A stretch of DNA of 64,000 nucleotides from Verrucomicrobiota bacterium (GTDB lineage: Bacteria; Verrucomicrobiota; Verrucomicrobiia; Limisphaerales; UBA1319): contig JAKLHY010000016.1 in the NCBI GenBank assembly GCA_022709905.1, positions 47,767 through 111,766 on the forward strand, read 5' to 3'. Made by a program: the position numbers and the translations under genes. Positions 43,054 to 50,492 of the stretch are shown in pieces. The stretch's first letter is position 1; every line of letters begins with the position of its first letter. Under the pieces are notes generated by a model. The model ran no database searches and was not told the DNA's origin. It was given only the letters and a program-made list of their open reading frames with translations.

Positions 43054-45963
43054 ATGAAAAAATCGCTTCTCCTGCTGGTTCTTCTCGTTGTCCTGGACGC
43101 TCGGTTGCCGGTGTTTTCAGATTCCGTTGCGGCCTCATCGACAGACTCAAGCGGCACCGCCCAGAAACCGAATATTGTCATCCTTTATGCTGACGATCTG
43201 GGTTATGGAGATCTGGGTTGCTATGGCGCGACCGCGGTGAGGACGCCTCATGCCGATCGGCTGGCAAAGGAAGGCCTGCGTTTCACAAGCGCCTATTCCT
43301 CATCCGCCACCTGCACTCCATCACGTTACTCGATGCTTACCGGGGAATATGCCTTTCGCAAAAAAGGAACCGGTGTCCTGCCCGGAGATGCGGCTCTGAT
43401 TATTGAGCCCGGACGCGTCACCATGGCATCCTTGCTGAAGCGCGCAGGTTACACAACCGGAGTGATTGGGAAATGGCATCTCGGTTTGGGAAAAGCAGGG
43501 GAAGTCCTCGACTGGAACCGCGATATCAAACCAGGCCCCCGGGAGATTGGATACGATTATTCCTTCATCATGGCGGCCACCGGGGATCGAGTGCCCTGCG
43601 TTTATGTTGAAAACCATCGCGTCGTTGGCCTGGTGTCTGAGGATCCGATTCAGGTGAGTTATCGGGAACCTTTCCCTGGGGAACTGAATGGGGTGACTCA
43701 CCGAGACCGCTTGAAGCTGGACTGGAGCCACGGGCACAACCAGGCGGTCATTAATGGAATCGGGCGTATTGGCTTCATGAGGGGGGGCAAGGCGGCCCTG
43801 TGGAAAGACGAAGACATGGCCGACGTTTTCGTTCGGCAAGCACTTGCGTTCATCGATCGCGAAAAGGACAAGCCTTTTTTTCTTTGCTTTAACACCCATG
43901 ACGTGCATGTGCCGCGCGTTCCTCATTCCCGGTTCGTGGGTATGACTCCGATGGGCGCCCGCGGGGATGCCATTGCCCAGTTCGATTACTGTGTTGGAGA
44001 GATCCTCCGAAAGCTCGATCAATGGCAACTGACCGAGAACACCCTGGTCATCCTGACGAGCGACAACGGACCGGTGCTCGATGACGGTTATCGAGACGAG
44101 GCCAATGAGAAGCTCGGAACTCACAAACCCGCCGGTCTTTTGCGTGCGGGCAAATACAGCCTTTTCGAGGGCGGCACCCGAGTGCCATTCCTGGTGCGCT
44201 GGCCACGGAGGGTGAGGCCAGGTGTCTCGGATGCCTTGTTCAGCCAGGTGGACTTGCCCGCCACTCTTGCCGCGCTTGCAGGCCGAGGCGCCGACACCGC
44301 CCCAATGCCGGACAGCATGAATCTTCTCCCCGCGTTGCTCGGCGAATCCACCATGGGACGCCGCCATGTGATTCAACATGCGAACCGGCTGGCCGTCCGC
44401 CAAGGCTCCTGGAAATTCATTCTGCCGGGTCAAGTCCAGGATGGGCTGGGGCCATGGAACCAAATCAAAGTGCCGCCCCCCGGTCTGCTGTTTGATCTTT
44501 CCTCGGATCCTCAAGAGCGCCGCGATATTGCGGCGGAACATCCGGAGAGAGTCAAAGCGCTTGGCGCTTTGCTCGAAGAGACCCAGAATCGCCTATCGGC
44601 TCGCGTTCCTGTGGTGACACCGAACATCCTTTGGCTGATTGCGGAGGACATTGGCCCGCAGCTGGGCTGTTACGGGACACGCGAGGTCTGGACGCCCAAC
44701 CTGGACCGATTGGCCGCGGAAGGTGTCCGCTATGCCCGGTTCTACAACGGCAACGTTTGCTCGCCCAGCCGGTCCGCATTCAACACCGGCATGTATGCCA
44801 CAAGCATTGGCGCTCACAACCACCGCACCACCGCAAAAAAACCGTTGCCTCAGGGCGTCCAGGTCATCAGCGATTGGATGCGCCAGGCCGGCTATTTTGC
44901 CGCAAACCTGAGGGAACTGCCGGCTTCTTGCGGATTCAAAGGCACGGGCAAGACCGACTGGAATTTCCTCTATGAGGGCAAAGCCTTCGATTCGGATCGG
45001 TGGAACGATTTACGGGCCCGCCAACCGTTCTATGCGCAACTCAACTTCAGCGAAACCCACCGGACCTATGTCGCGCCCAAAAAGGCCAATCCTTCCAAAG
45101 TCGACATTCCCCCTTACTACCCCGATCACCCTGTCACCCGCGAAGACTGGGCCAGGTACCTCGATGCCATCAGCGAACTCGACCGCAAAATCGGCCTGGT
45201 TCTGGCCGCCCTGGAACAAGAAGGCCTCGCTGACAATACCGTGGTTGTCTTTTTTGGCGACAACGGTCAGTCCCACGTCCGCGGCAAACAGTTTTGTTAC
45301 GAAGAGGGATTGCATGTGCCGTGCATTATCCGCTGGCCGAAAAACATTCCTTTGCCCCCTCGATTCACGCCGGGCTCGACGGACAATCGTCTGCTTCATG
45401 CCATCGATCTGGCCCCAACCATGCTGGCCCTCGCGGGCGCGTCCAAACCTCCGAAGATGCAGGGAAGGATTTTTCTGGGAGACCGTTGCGAACCGGAGCG
45501 GCCATACGTTTTCGGCCACCGCGATCGCTGTGACATGACCGTGATGCGCATTCGCACCGTGCGAGACGATCGCTACCGTTATATCCGCAACTATACGCCC
45601 CATGTCCCGTTCCTGGCCTTTAACGAATACAAACAAAAACAGTATCCGGTTTGGAACCTGCTCCCGGAATTGAACGGCCAGGGCAAACTGACTGCCGCCC
45701 AAGCCTTCCTGTGTCACTCCTCGATGCCGGAAGAGGAGCTCTACGATCTGCAGGAGGATCCCTGGGAGGTTCATAACCTGGCCCAGTCCACTCCATCCAA
45801 CACCCAGGCGGTTCTTGTCCGGCTGCGAGCGGTCCTTGAACAATGGATCGAGGAGACTGATGACCAGGGCCGGCAGATGGAAACCCTTGAGGAATTAATC
45901 AAAGCCGAGCCTCGTTTTGTCCCGGAAAGGGACTGGCGACCGCCTCCAGGCGGCCAGCCATAG
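43054..45963 (+). CDS. exported tandem (two-domain) sulfatase
   Basis: 969 residues holding two complete sulfatase domains after a signal peptide (KKSLLLLVLLVVLDARLPVF). Domain 1 (about 38-505) has KPNIVILYADDLGYGDLGCY, the formylglycine motif CTPSR (Cys87), GVIGKWHLG and ILTSDNGPV. Domain 2 (about 510-965) has PNILWLIAEDIGPQLGCYGT, CSPSR (Cys569), FVFFGDNGQ-type metal ligands and a PEEELYDLQEDPWEVHNLA tail. Both cysteines need conversion to formylglycine by an FGE or anSME enzyme; no active one is in the window. Single-domain sulfatases are about 450-550 residues, so this is a true fusion. It probably removes two different sulfate groups from one polysaccharide in the periplasm. No frameshift was seen. 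Confidence 0.9.
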   Translation: MKKSLLLLVLLVVLDARLPVFSDSVAASSTDSSGTAQKPNIVILYADDLGYGDLGCYGATAVRTPHADRLAKEGLRFTSAYSSSATCTPSRYSMLTGEYAFRKKGTGVLPGDAALIIEPGRVTMASLLKRAGYTTGVIGKWHLGLGKAGEVLDWNRDIKPGPREIGYDYSFIMAATGDRVPCVYVENHRVVGLVSEDPIQVSYREPFPGELNGVTHRDRLKLDWSHGHNQAVINGIGRIGFMRGGKAALWKDEDMADVFVRQALAFIDREKDKPFFLCFNTHDVHVPRVPHSRFVGMTPMGARGDAIAQFDYCVGEILRKLDQWQLTENTLVILTSDNGPVLDDGYRDEANEKLGTHKPAGLLRAGKYSLFEGGTRVPFLVRWPRRVRPGVSDALFSQVDLPATLAALAGRGADTAPMPDSMNLLPALLGESTMGRRHVIQHANRLAVRQGSWKFILPGQVQDGLGPWNQIKVPPPGLLFDLSSDPQERRDIAAEHPERVKALGALLEETQNRLSARVPVVTPNILWLIAEDIGPQLGCYGTREVWTPNLDRLAAEGVRYARFYNGNVCSPSRSAFNTGMYATSIGAHNHRTTAKKPLPQGVQVISDWMRQAGYFAANLRELPASCGFKGTGKTDWNFLYEGKAFDSDRWNDLRARQPFYAQLNFSETHRTYVAPKKANPSKVDIPPYYPDHPVTREDWARYLDAISELDRKIGLVLAALEQEGLADNTVVVFFGDNGQSHVRGKQFCYEEGLHVPCIIRWPKNIPLPPRFTPGSTDNRLLHAIDLAPTMLALAGASKPPKMQGRIFLGDRCEPERPYVFGHRDRCDMTVMRIRTVRDDRYRYIRNYTPHVPFLAFNEYKQKQYPVWNLLPELNGQGKLTAAQAFLCHSSMPEEELYDLQEDPWEVHNLAQSTPSNTQAVLVRLRAVLEQWIEETDDQGRQMETLEELIKAEPRFVPERDWRPPPGGQP

Positions 45964-46072
45964 GTCCACCGTCGCGTCAGGAGACCTGGCCTCCGACAGC
46001 CTCGAGGCCACGCACCCTCACACGCCGGCGCTTCAGACGTGGCGTTAGTTCTCTTCCCCAAGTTGAGTTTTT

Positions 46073-46086
46073 GTGATAATAATCAC
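46073..46086. promoter_or_regulatory. GTGAT-AATA-ATCAC palindrome upstream of the metallopeptidase cassette
   Basis: A perfect 5-bp inverted repeat with a 4-bp AT spacer, 78 bp before the first gene of the three-gene cassette, in an AT-rich patch. Operator-like; no -35/-10 pair is certain. Confidence 0.4.
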
Positions 46087-46163
46087 TTTTCAGAGCCGTA
46101 TCTATAGGAAGACACCTGCCTCAAGGCAGAATGGCGTGAGAAGCATGCACAGGGGACAAGGCT

Positions 46164-46505
46164 ATGGCGCCTGTTGTGATCAAGGTAGTGACGGGGGATC
46201 GCTCGATCCTTGAGCTTCGGGAACGACTGGCTCATGACTTGGGAGAAGCCGGCATCGTTTATAGCCCGCATCCGGTCATTCCCCCGAATGCCCGGATGGC
46301 CGTTCCTCCACCGGACCATCTATTGGTATCCCTGCGTTCAAAAGGCGATGTTGGATTTTTACTTCGGGCTGTAACCGCCCATCTGCAGGGGGGAGAAAAC
46401 CGCCGCGTGGCATTGGAAGGGGCTTCAGGCCAGTTGAAGCTGACCTCATCGGAACTGCCATCAGAGAAGAACCTGTTGCGCGAGCTGTTTTCCGATGGGC
46501 GATAA
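46164..46505 (+). CDS. small EACC1-like protein, first gene of a peptidase cassette
   Basis: 113 residues, no signal peptide. A mixed alpha/beta pattern (APVVIKVVTGDRSILELRER; FLLRAVTAHLQGGENRRVAL) with a C-terminal strand pair and helix (ASGQLKLTSSELPSEKNLLR) recalls EACC1, the 'effector-associated constant component' found with effectors of NTP-dependent conflict systems. The resemblance is by pattern only. AGGGGACAAGGCT before the ATG supports the start. The next gene begins 14 bp after the stop, and the metallopeptidase gene overlaps that one, so the three form one operon. It could be an adaptor between a sensor elsewhere and the peptidase. Confidence 0.55.
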   Translation: MAPVVIKVVTGDRSILELRERLAHDLGEAGIVYSPHPVIPPNARMAVPPPDHLLVSLRSKGDVGFLLRAVTAHLQGGENRRVALEGASGQLKLTSSELPSEKNLLRELFSDGR

Positions 46506-46519
46506 GAGAACCTTTATTT

Positions 46520-46807
46520 ATGAAGACCTCGGTCTATGCCTTGAGCGCGTCCGGAAAGGAGCGCCGGATTAGATTGCTGGAATTGTCGGGCGCCAAGTGG
46601 GTGGGATTTGGCGAGGCCGTTTTCGATGTGCGTCCGCCGTCTGGCGCGCGCCGTGCGCAGCCCGATTGGATTCGGTCAGTGGTCGATCGCATCACGCGAT
46701 CGGGATTCGAATCGGCTGTCCGGCAACTGGTATCGTATCGCACTCGATATTCTGCGCATGAACACAGCATTTATCACTCAAACCCTGGGAGAACTCTCTA
46801 TGCCTAA
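46520..46807 (+). CDS. small protein of unknown function, second gene of the peptidase cassette
   Basis: 95 residues, basic, without signal peptide. An N-terminal beta-like part (SVYALSASGKERRIRLLELS) is followed by a helix (PDWIRSVVDRITRSGFESAV). No family recognised. GAGAACC precedes the ATG. Its stop overlaps the metallopeptidase start by eight bases (46800-46807), which fits translational coupling. It may be an inhibitor, adaptor or effector-associated domain for the peptidase. Confidence 0.55.
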   Translation: MKTSVYALSASGKERRIRLLELSGAKWVGFGEAVFDVRPPSGARRAQPDWIRSVVDRITRSGFESAVRQLVSYRTRYSAHEHSIYHSNPGRTLYA

Positions 46808-49022
46808 AAAGGACATTCCTTCTGTTGGGACGGCAAATTCGACGGCCGTTAATCCTGAGGATTGGCCGCAGCATTTCAAGTTTCAGTTCAGCGGCCGCTA
46901 TCAGATCAATGGCGGCGTGCCGGAGCGCGGCCGAGCCTATGGTTCGGCTGAAATCCCCACGCTTCACAATCTCACCGATCCCATCCCATCGGAACAACCC
47001 GCCCCGGGGAGGGTGGACTCGGCCGAATCGACCAAACTGCGATGCACCTTGCATATCGATATCGACGGGATTCACCCGCTGAATGTTGTTAGCGGCACCC
47101 TTTCCCAGACACGGCACGTGGCCGCGTTTAAGAATCCCGCGCATTTTATTGGCCAGGTCACCTCGAATACCGGCAAGAGTCACGGAGGCCGCGATTTGAA
47201 GGTTCGAAATTTCAATCTGATCTGGCCGGCTTCAGGCGAGGCGGTTACTTCGGCTTTGATCCGACTTAGGGGCAGTTTCTTTGAAACGCCCAAGGCCGAC
47301 GTCACCTTCATCACGGCGGGAGGAAAGAAGCTCAAACCGTTCACCGCGGAACGGGCATCGGCCCATTTTCGCGAAATCGAGGTCGAGGTGGACCAGGAAG
47401 ACCATGCAGCGGTCCCGGAGCCCTACGACACGTTTACCCATCCCGACCGGCCGGCGAACCTGGCTCAGGAGAATCTGACCCTGGAGAAGGCGTTTGCCAA
47501 ATCAGGAATCAAGATCACGCGATCGAACCGGGTGACGACGATTAACACCAGCTCGGCAGGGGGAAACTCGACCTGGAGCTACAAGGAACTGCATGACGCG
47601 ATGGTGGCGAACTGGTCGCGGTTTGCCAACAAACCCCAATGGAAAATGTGGATTTTCCTGGCCGAGAAAGCCGATGACCCGGCATTGGGCGGCGTCATGT
47701 TCGACGGCGACATCAACGAGCCCGGCGGCGTCGACCGCCAGGGCACCGCCATCTTCACGCAATGCGAGCATTTTCATCTGGCCACCGGGGCGTATCCGAA
47801 AGCCAATCCGCCGGCCGCCGAGGCCGCCCGCCGCGAGCTGTTTTTTGACCTGATCCACGAAACCGGCCACGCCTTTAACCTGGCGCATTCATTCCAGAAA
47901 ACCCTGGGGGCTCCCTGGGCCGCGCCAGCCTGGCTGCCCGTGGTCTCCGACGATCAAGCCTTATCCTGGATGAACTATCCGGATATGGCCTCGCCTGGAA
48001 ATGGAGATTCCGCAAAATGGTTCTATGATCGTTTCGAGTTTCGATTCGATGATCGGGAAAATTTGTTCCTGCGTCACGCGCCCGCAAGGTTCATTCAGAT
48101 GGGAAATGAGGCGTGGTTCGAAAACCATGGCCGGGTCGCCCGCAATACCCTTGATCCGCGCCTCAACCTGGCTGTCCGGACGCGCAAGCCCATTTTCGAA
48201 TTAGGCGAGGCGATCTCTGTCGAGTTGCGCCTGAAGAACATCAGCAACAGCGAAATCATGCTGCTGAGCACGCTCGATCCCTGTGACGGATTCGTCGAGC
48301 TGGCGGTCACTCAACCAAGAGGCGAACGCCGGCCGTTCATGCCCATTCTGCACACGCGACGCCAGATCTCCGGCAAGATCCTGAAACCCGGCGAGGCCCT
48401 TTATTGGTATGTCCGAATGAGTGTCGGCGCTTATGGCAGTCCGTTTAAAGAACCCGGCGCCTACCGTATCGAGGCCAGTTTTGCCAATCCAGGAGGCGGC
48501 ACCGCGGCCGCCATCATGCAGGTGTACGTCCGTCCGCCAGTAAGCTTCGACGATTTCCCCGTCGTGAACGAGTTGTTCAACGCCCGTGTCGGATCGGTCC
48601 TGTATGTGAACGGGACCCGCGGCATGAAGGATGTCATCGATAAACTCGATTGGGTGCTCGATAAGCTGGATCGAAAACACCCCGCCCGATACCGACTCAA
48701 ATTCGCCCTTGCCCGACCCTACGCGGAACCGTTCAAGCAGCTCGATATCGATACCGAAAAACTGAAATTGGCACAGCCCGATCCTGAGCGCGTTGAGAAA
48801 TGCCTTAAACCCATCGTGACCGATGTCGAGCCCGCCGCCGATTCACTGGGCCATATCGAATATGGCCGGTCGGTCGAGCTCTATACCCAGTGCGCTGAAA
48901 TGGTGAAAAAGAGAACCGATGCCCGGGCGGCCCAAAGCCGTCTGGTCGAACTCTTCAAACAACGCAAAGTCCTGCCCGAGGTGATCCAAACCGCCGAAGC
49001 CCGTCTCAAACAGCTGAAGTAA
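46800..49022 (+). CDS. cytosolic metzincin-like zinc metallopeptidase
   Basis: 740 residues from the ATG at 46800 (GGGAG before it; the start lies inside the preceding gene's end). The zinc site is DLIHETGHAFNLAHSF at about 351-366: HExxHxxxxxH, as in metzincins but with Asn for the usual Gly at the third position after the second His. A Met-turn candidate is SWMNYPDM about 35 residues on. The N-terminal 300 residues contain a beta-rich, possibly binding part (HFKFQFSGRYQINGGVPERG), and the C-terminal 340 an Ig-like domain (AISVELRLKNISNSEIMLLS) plus helices (DKLDWVLDKLDRKHPARYRL). There is no signal peptide, which is unusual for metzincins and points to an intracellular target. It is the probable effector of the cassette. 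Confidence 0.75.
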   Translation: MPKKDIPSVGTANSTAVNPEDWPQHFKFQFSGRYQINGGVPERGRAYGSAEIPTLHNLTDPIPSEQPAPGRVDSAESTKLRCTLHIDIDGIHPLNVVSGTLSQTRHVAAFKNPAHFIGQVTSNTGKSHGGRDLKVRNFNLIWPASGEAVTSALIRLRGSFFETPKADVTFITAGGKKLKPFTAERASAHFREIEVEVDQEDHAAVPEPYDTFTHPDRPANLAQENLTLEKAFAKSGIKITRSNRVTTINTSSAGGNSTWSYKELHDAMVANWSRFANKPQWKMWIFLAEKADDPALGGVMFDGDINEPGGVDRQGTAIFTQCEHFHLATGAYPKANPPAAEAARRELFFDLIHETGHAFNLAHSFQKTLGAPWAAPAWLPVVSDDQALSWMNYPDMASPGNGDSAKWFYDRFEFRFDDRENLFLRHAPARFIQMGNEAWFENHGRVARNTLDPRLNLAVRTRKPIFELGEAISVELRLKNISNSEIMLLSTLDPCDGFVELAVTQPRGERRPFMPILHTRRQISGKILKPGEALYWYVRMSVGAYGSPFKEPGAYRIEASFANPGGGTAAAIMQVYVRPPVSFDDFPVVNELFNARVGSVLYVNGTRGMKDVIDKLDWVLDKLDRKHPARYRLKFALARPYAEPFKQLDIDTEKLKLAQPDPERVEKCLKPIVTDVEPAADSLGHIEYGRSVELYTQCAEMVKKRTDARAAQSRLVELFKQRKVLPEVIQTAEARLKQLK

Positions 49023-49101
49023 AGCAATAGTCTGGAAATCTCTCTTGGCAATCGGTCTAGAGCCTCTGGCATACAATACTCTGAGTGGATTTCCATCATT
49101 C

Positions 49102-49119
49102 TGTCGGATTTCTTTACAG
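49102..49119 (+). promoter_or_regulatory. TGTCGGATTTCTTTACAG element, copy 1
   Basis: First of three related elements. It stands about 45 bp before the collapsed CTERM tail, the position expected if the gene body between them was deleted. Confidence 0.55.
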
Positions 49120-49144
49120 TGAGGATGCTGTGACCCTCAATGGA

Positions 49145-49288
49145 CCGGGGCGGATCTCGCATATCAGCTGGTATGGAACCACCGTCAGAGTTCCCGATGG
49201 TGATACGACTGCCGTCCTGCTTGGGCTTGGGATTTTAGGATGGCATAGCCACCGGCACGCGTTAATCGCTAATCATGTTAGGGGCTGA
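49145..49288 (+). pseudogene. collapsed paralogue of the CTERM protein (only the sorting tail remains)
   Basis: The reading TTVRVPDGDTTAVLLGLGIL-GWHSHRHALI matches the C-terminal sorting tail of the gene at 49752 (TSTRVPDGGATAALVGLGIL). The following 50 bp, including the terminator hairpin, are also alike in both copies (CATCTCAGCCCTT). The gene body is missing and the basic end of the tail is altered, so this is a deletion remnant of a tandem duplicate. Confidence 0.7.
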
Positions 49289-49301
49289 GTCATCTCAGCC
49301 C
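49282..49301 (+). terminator. terminator of the collapsed paralogue
   Basis: GGGCTGAG, loop TCAT, CTCAGCCC: perfect 8-bp stem, followed by TTCTTTT. Homologous to the terminator at 50446-50472. Confidence 0.8.
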
Positions 49302-49424
49302 TTCTTTTCGTCTCTGTTCCAGAAATCCCTGAAACGAAGTCGGAACAAAAAAGACCCACGGGGACCGAAACTCAAGTAACTGATAGATAGGAACTTGAAT
49401 CGATGACCGGGTTCCATATCGGCC

Positions 49425-49444
49425 TGTTGGATTTTCTTACACAG
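49425..49444 (+). promoter_or_regulatory. TGTTGGATTTTCTTACACAG element, copy 2
   Basis: Second copy, one base longer in the T-rich part, about 310 bp before the CTERM gene. Confidence 0.5.
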
Positions 49445-49529
49445 GGAGGTTATGAGTTTTAGTATACTTTTAATGAATAACTTACATCAAAAGATATCCC
49501 ATTAAGGCAGGCAGAGAGGCTTTTAATGA

Positions 49530-49547
49530 TGTCGGGATACTTTACAG
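49530..49547 (+). promoter_or_regulatory. TGTCGGGATACTTTACAG element, copy 3
   Basis: Third copy, about 205 bp before the CTERM gene. From memory, similar TGTCGG-TTTTTTACA elements precede PEP-CTERM genes in several exosortase-bearing genomes. Confidence 0.5.
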
Positions 49548-49751
49548 TCTGTCGACGCGAAATCGATTCGATCATGATATTTGCAGACATATGTACTTCA
49601 TAAATAACTTTAAATAAGTAACATAGGAATTATTAAGTTCAAGGTGCGAGTGCTCACCACTTATCTGGCATCAGAGCTGCTAGGTTAAAAGGCACGTGTA
49701 ACGATCGGTGGCGGTTTGAAGGTTGGGGCGTATATTCAACGATAACGAAAT

Positions 49752-50414
49752 ATGAAAAAGCTGTTTTTGATTTTTGTGTGCTGCATGGGGCTTGGGGTGT
49801 GCCAGGTGGCAAAGGGGACGATGAGTCTGGATTTTTACAGAATCACGGACAACAATCCGACAGATCTTTCAGGGCAATTTTCTGTGGATGTGACAGCAGA
49901 CGCAAGTTACTTCTACTTCAAGTTCATCAATTCTGGGCCTGTAGAATCCAAGATCACGCAGCTGTATTGGGACGATGGTCTGCTCCCCTCGGCGATTTTT
50001 GATGCTGCGCTGAGTAGTCCAGGGGTTGCTTTCACGTCTGGGGCAACGCCGAGCGATCTTCCTGGAGGCAATATGGTCGGTTTTGAAGCCACCAAAGAGC
50101 TATCAGCCCAACGGGATCCTAATGTGAACTTTGGGATTGGTCCCTACGAATATGCGACGATTAAGTTTGCAATTGGTGGAGCATTTCCTGATTTGACCAG
50201 CCTTGAGGCAGCTTTGACGGATTTCACACTTAATCCTAAAGCTTACTTGGAGCCAACGCTGTGGATTGGCATGCATGTTCAGAGTCAAGGATTACAAAGT
50301 ACGAGCGATGGATATGTGCACACCAGCACCCGTGTTCCTGACGGTGGGGCAACAGCAGCTTTAGTGGGTCTTGGGATATTGGGATTAGGCTATATCAGTC
50401 GGCGGAAGGCTTAA
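49752..50414 (+). CDS. secreted protein with a VPDSG-CTERM-type sorting signal
   Basis: 220 residues: signal peptide (KKLFLIFVCCMGLGVCQVAK), a beta-rich body of about 165 residues without recognised domain, and a C-terminal tail made of the motif VPDGG, a hydrophobic helix (ATAALVGLGILGLGYI) and the basic end SRRKA. This is the tripartite exosortase/archaeosortase-type signal, VPDSG-CTERM variety, with Gly for Ser. The protein should be cut and attached at the cell surface or released into matrix. Codon use is more AT-rich than in the neighbours. No exosortase gene is in the window. Three TGTCGG elements lie upstream and a terminator follows. Confidence 0.82.
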   Translation: MKKLFLIFVCCMGLGVCQVAKGTMSLDFYRITDNNPTDLSGQFSVDVTADASYFYFKFINSGPVESKITQLYWDDGLLPSAIFDAALSSPGVAFTSGATPSDLPGGNMVGFEATKELSAQRDPNVNFGIGPYEYATIKFAIGGAFPDLTSLEAALTDFTLNPKAYLEPTLWIGMHVQSQGLQSTSDGYVHTSTRVPDGGATAALVGLGILGLGYISRRKA

Positions 50415-50445
50415 GCATCGGCATACGTTAGCTGCTAGTCATGGT

Positions 50446-50472
50446 AAGGGGCTGGGTCATCTCAGCCCTTTT
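50446..50472 (+). terminator. terminator of the CTERM protein gene
   Basis: GGGCTG and CAGCCC form the core stem, with flanking A/T pairs (AAGG..CCTTTT) extending it and a T-run after it; 32 bp past the stop codon. Confidence 0.8.
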
Positions 50473-50492
50473 GCTTGTACGCCGAACGTGAC

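Larger units (their letters stand above)
49023..49751. other. AT-rich spacer with a collapsed gene and three repeated elements
   Basis: 729 bp between the peptidase cassette and the CTERM protein gene. It contains a collapsed CTERM paralogue (49145-49288), its terminator (49282-49301), and three copies of the TGTCGG..TTTACA element (49102, 49425, 49530). Composition is clearly more AT-rich than the neighbours, especially 49440-49660. Confidence 0.6.
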
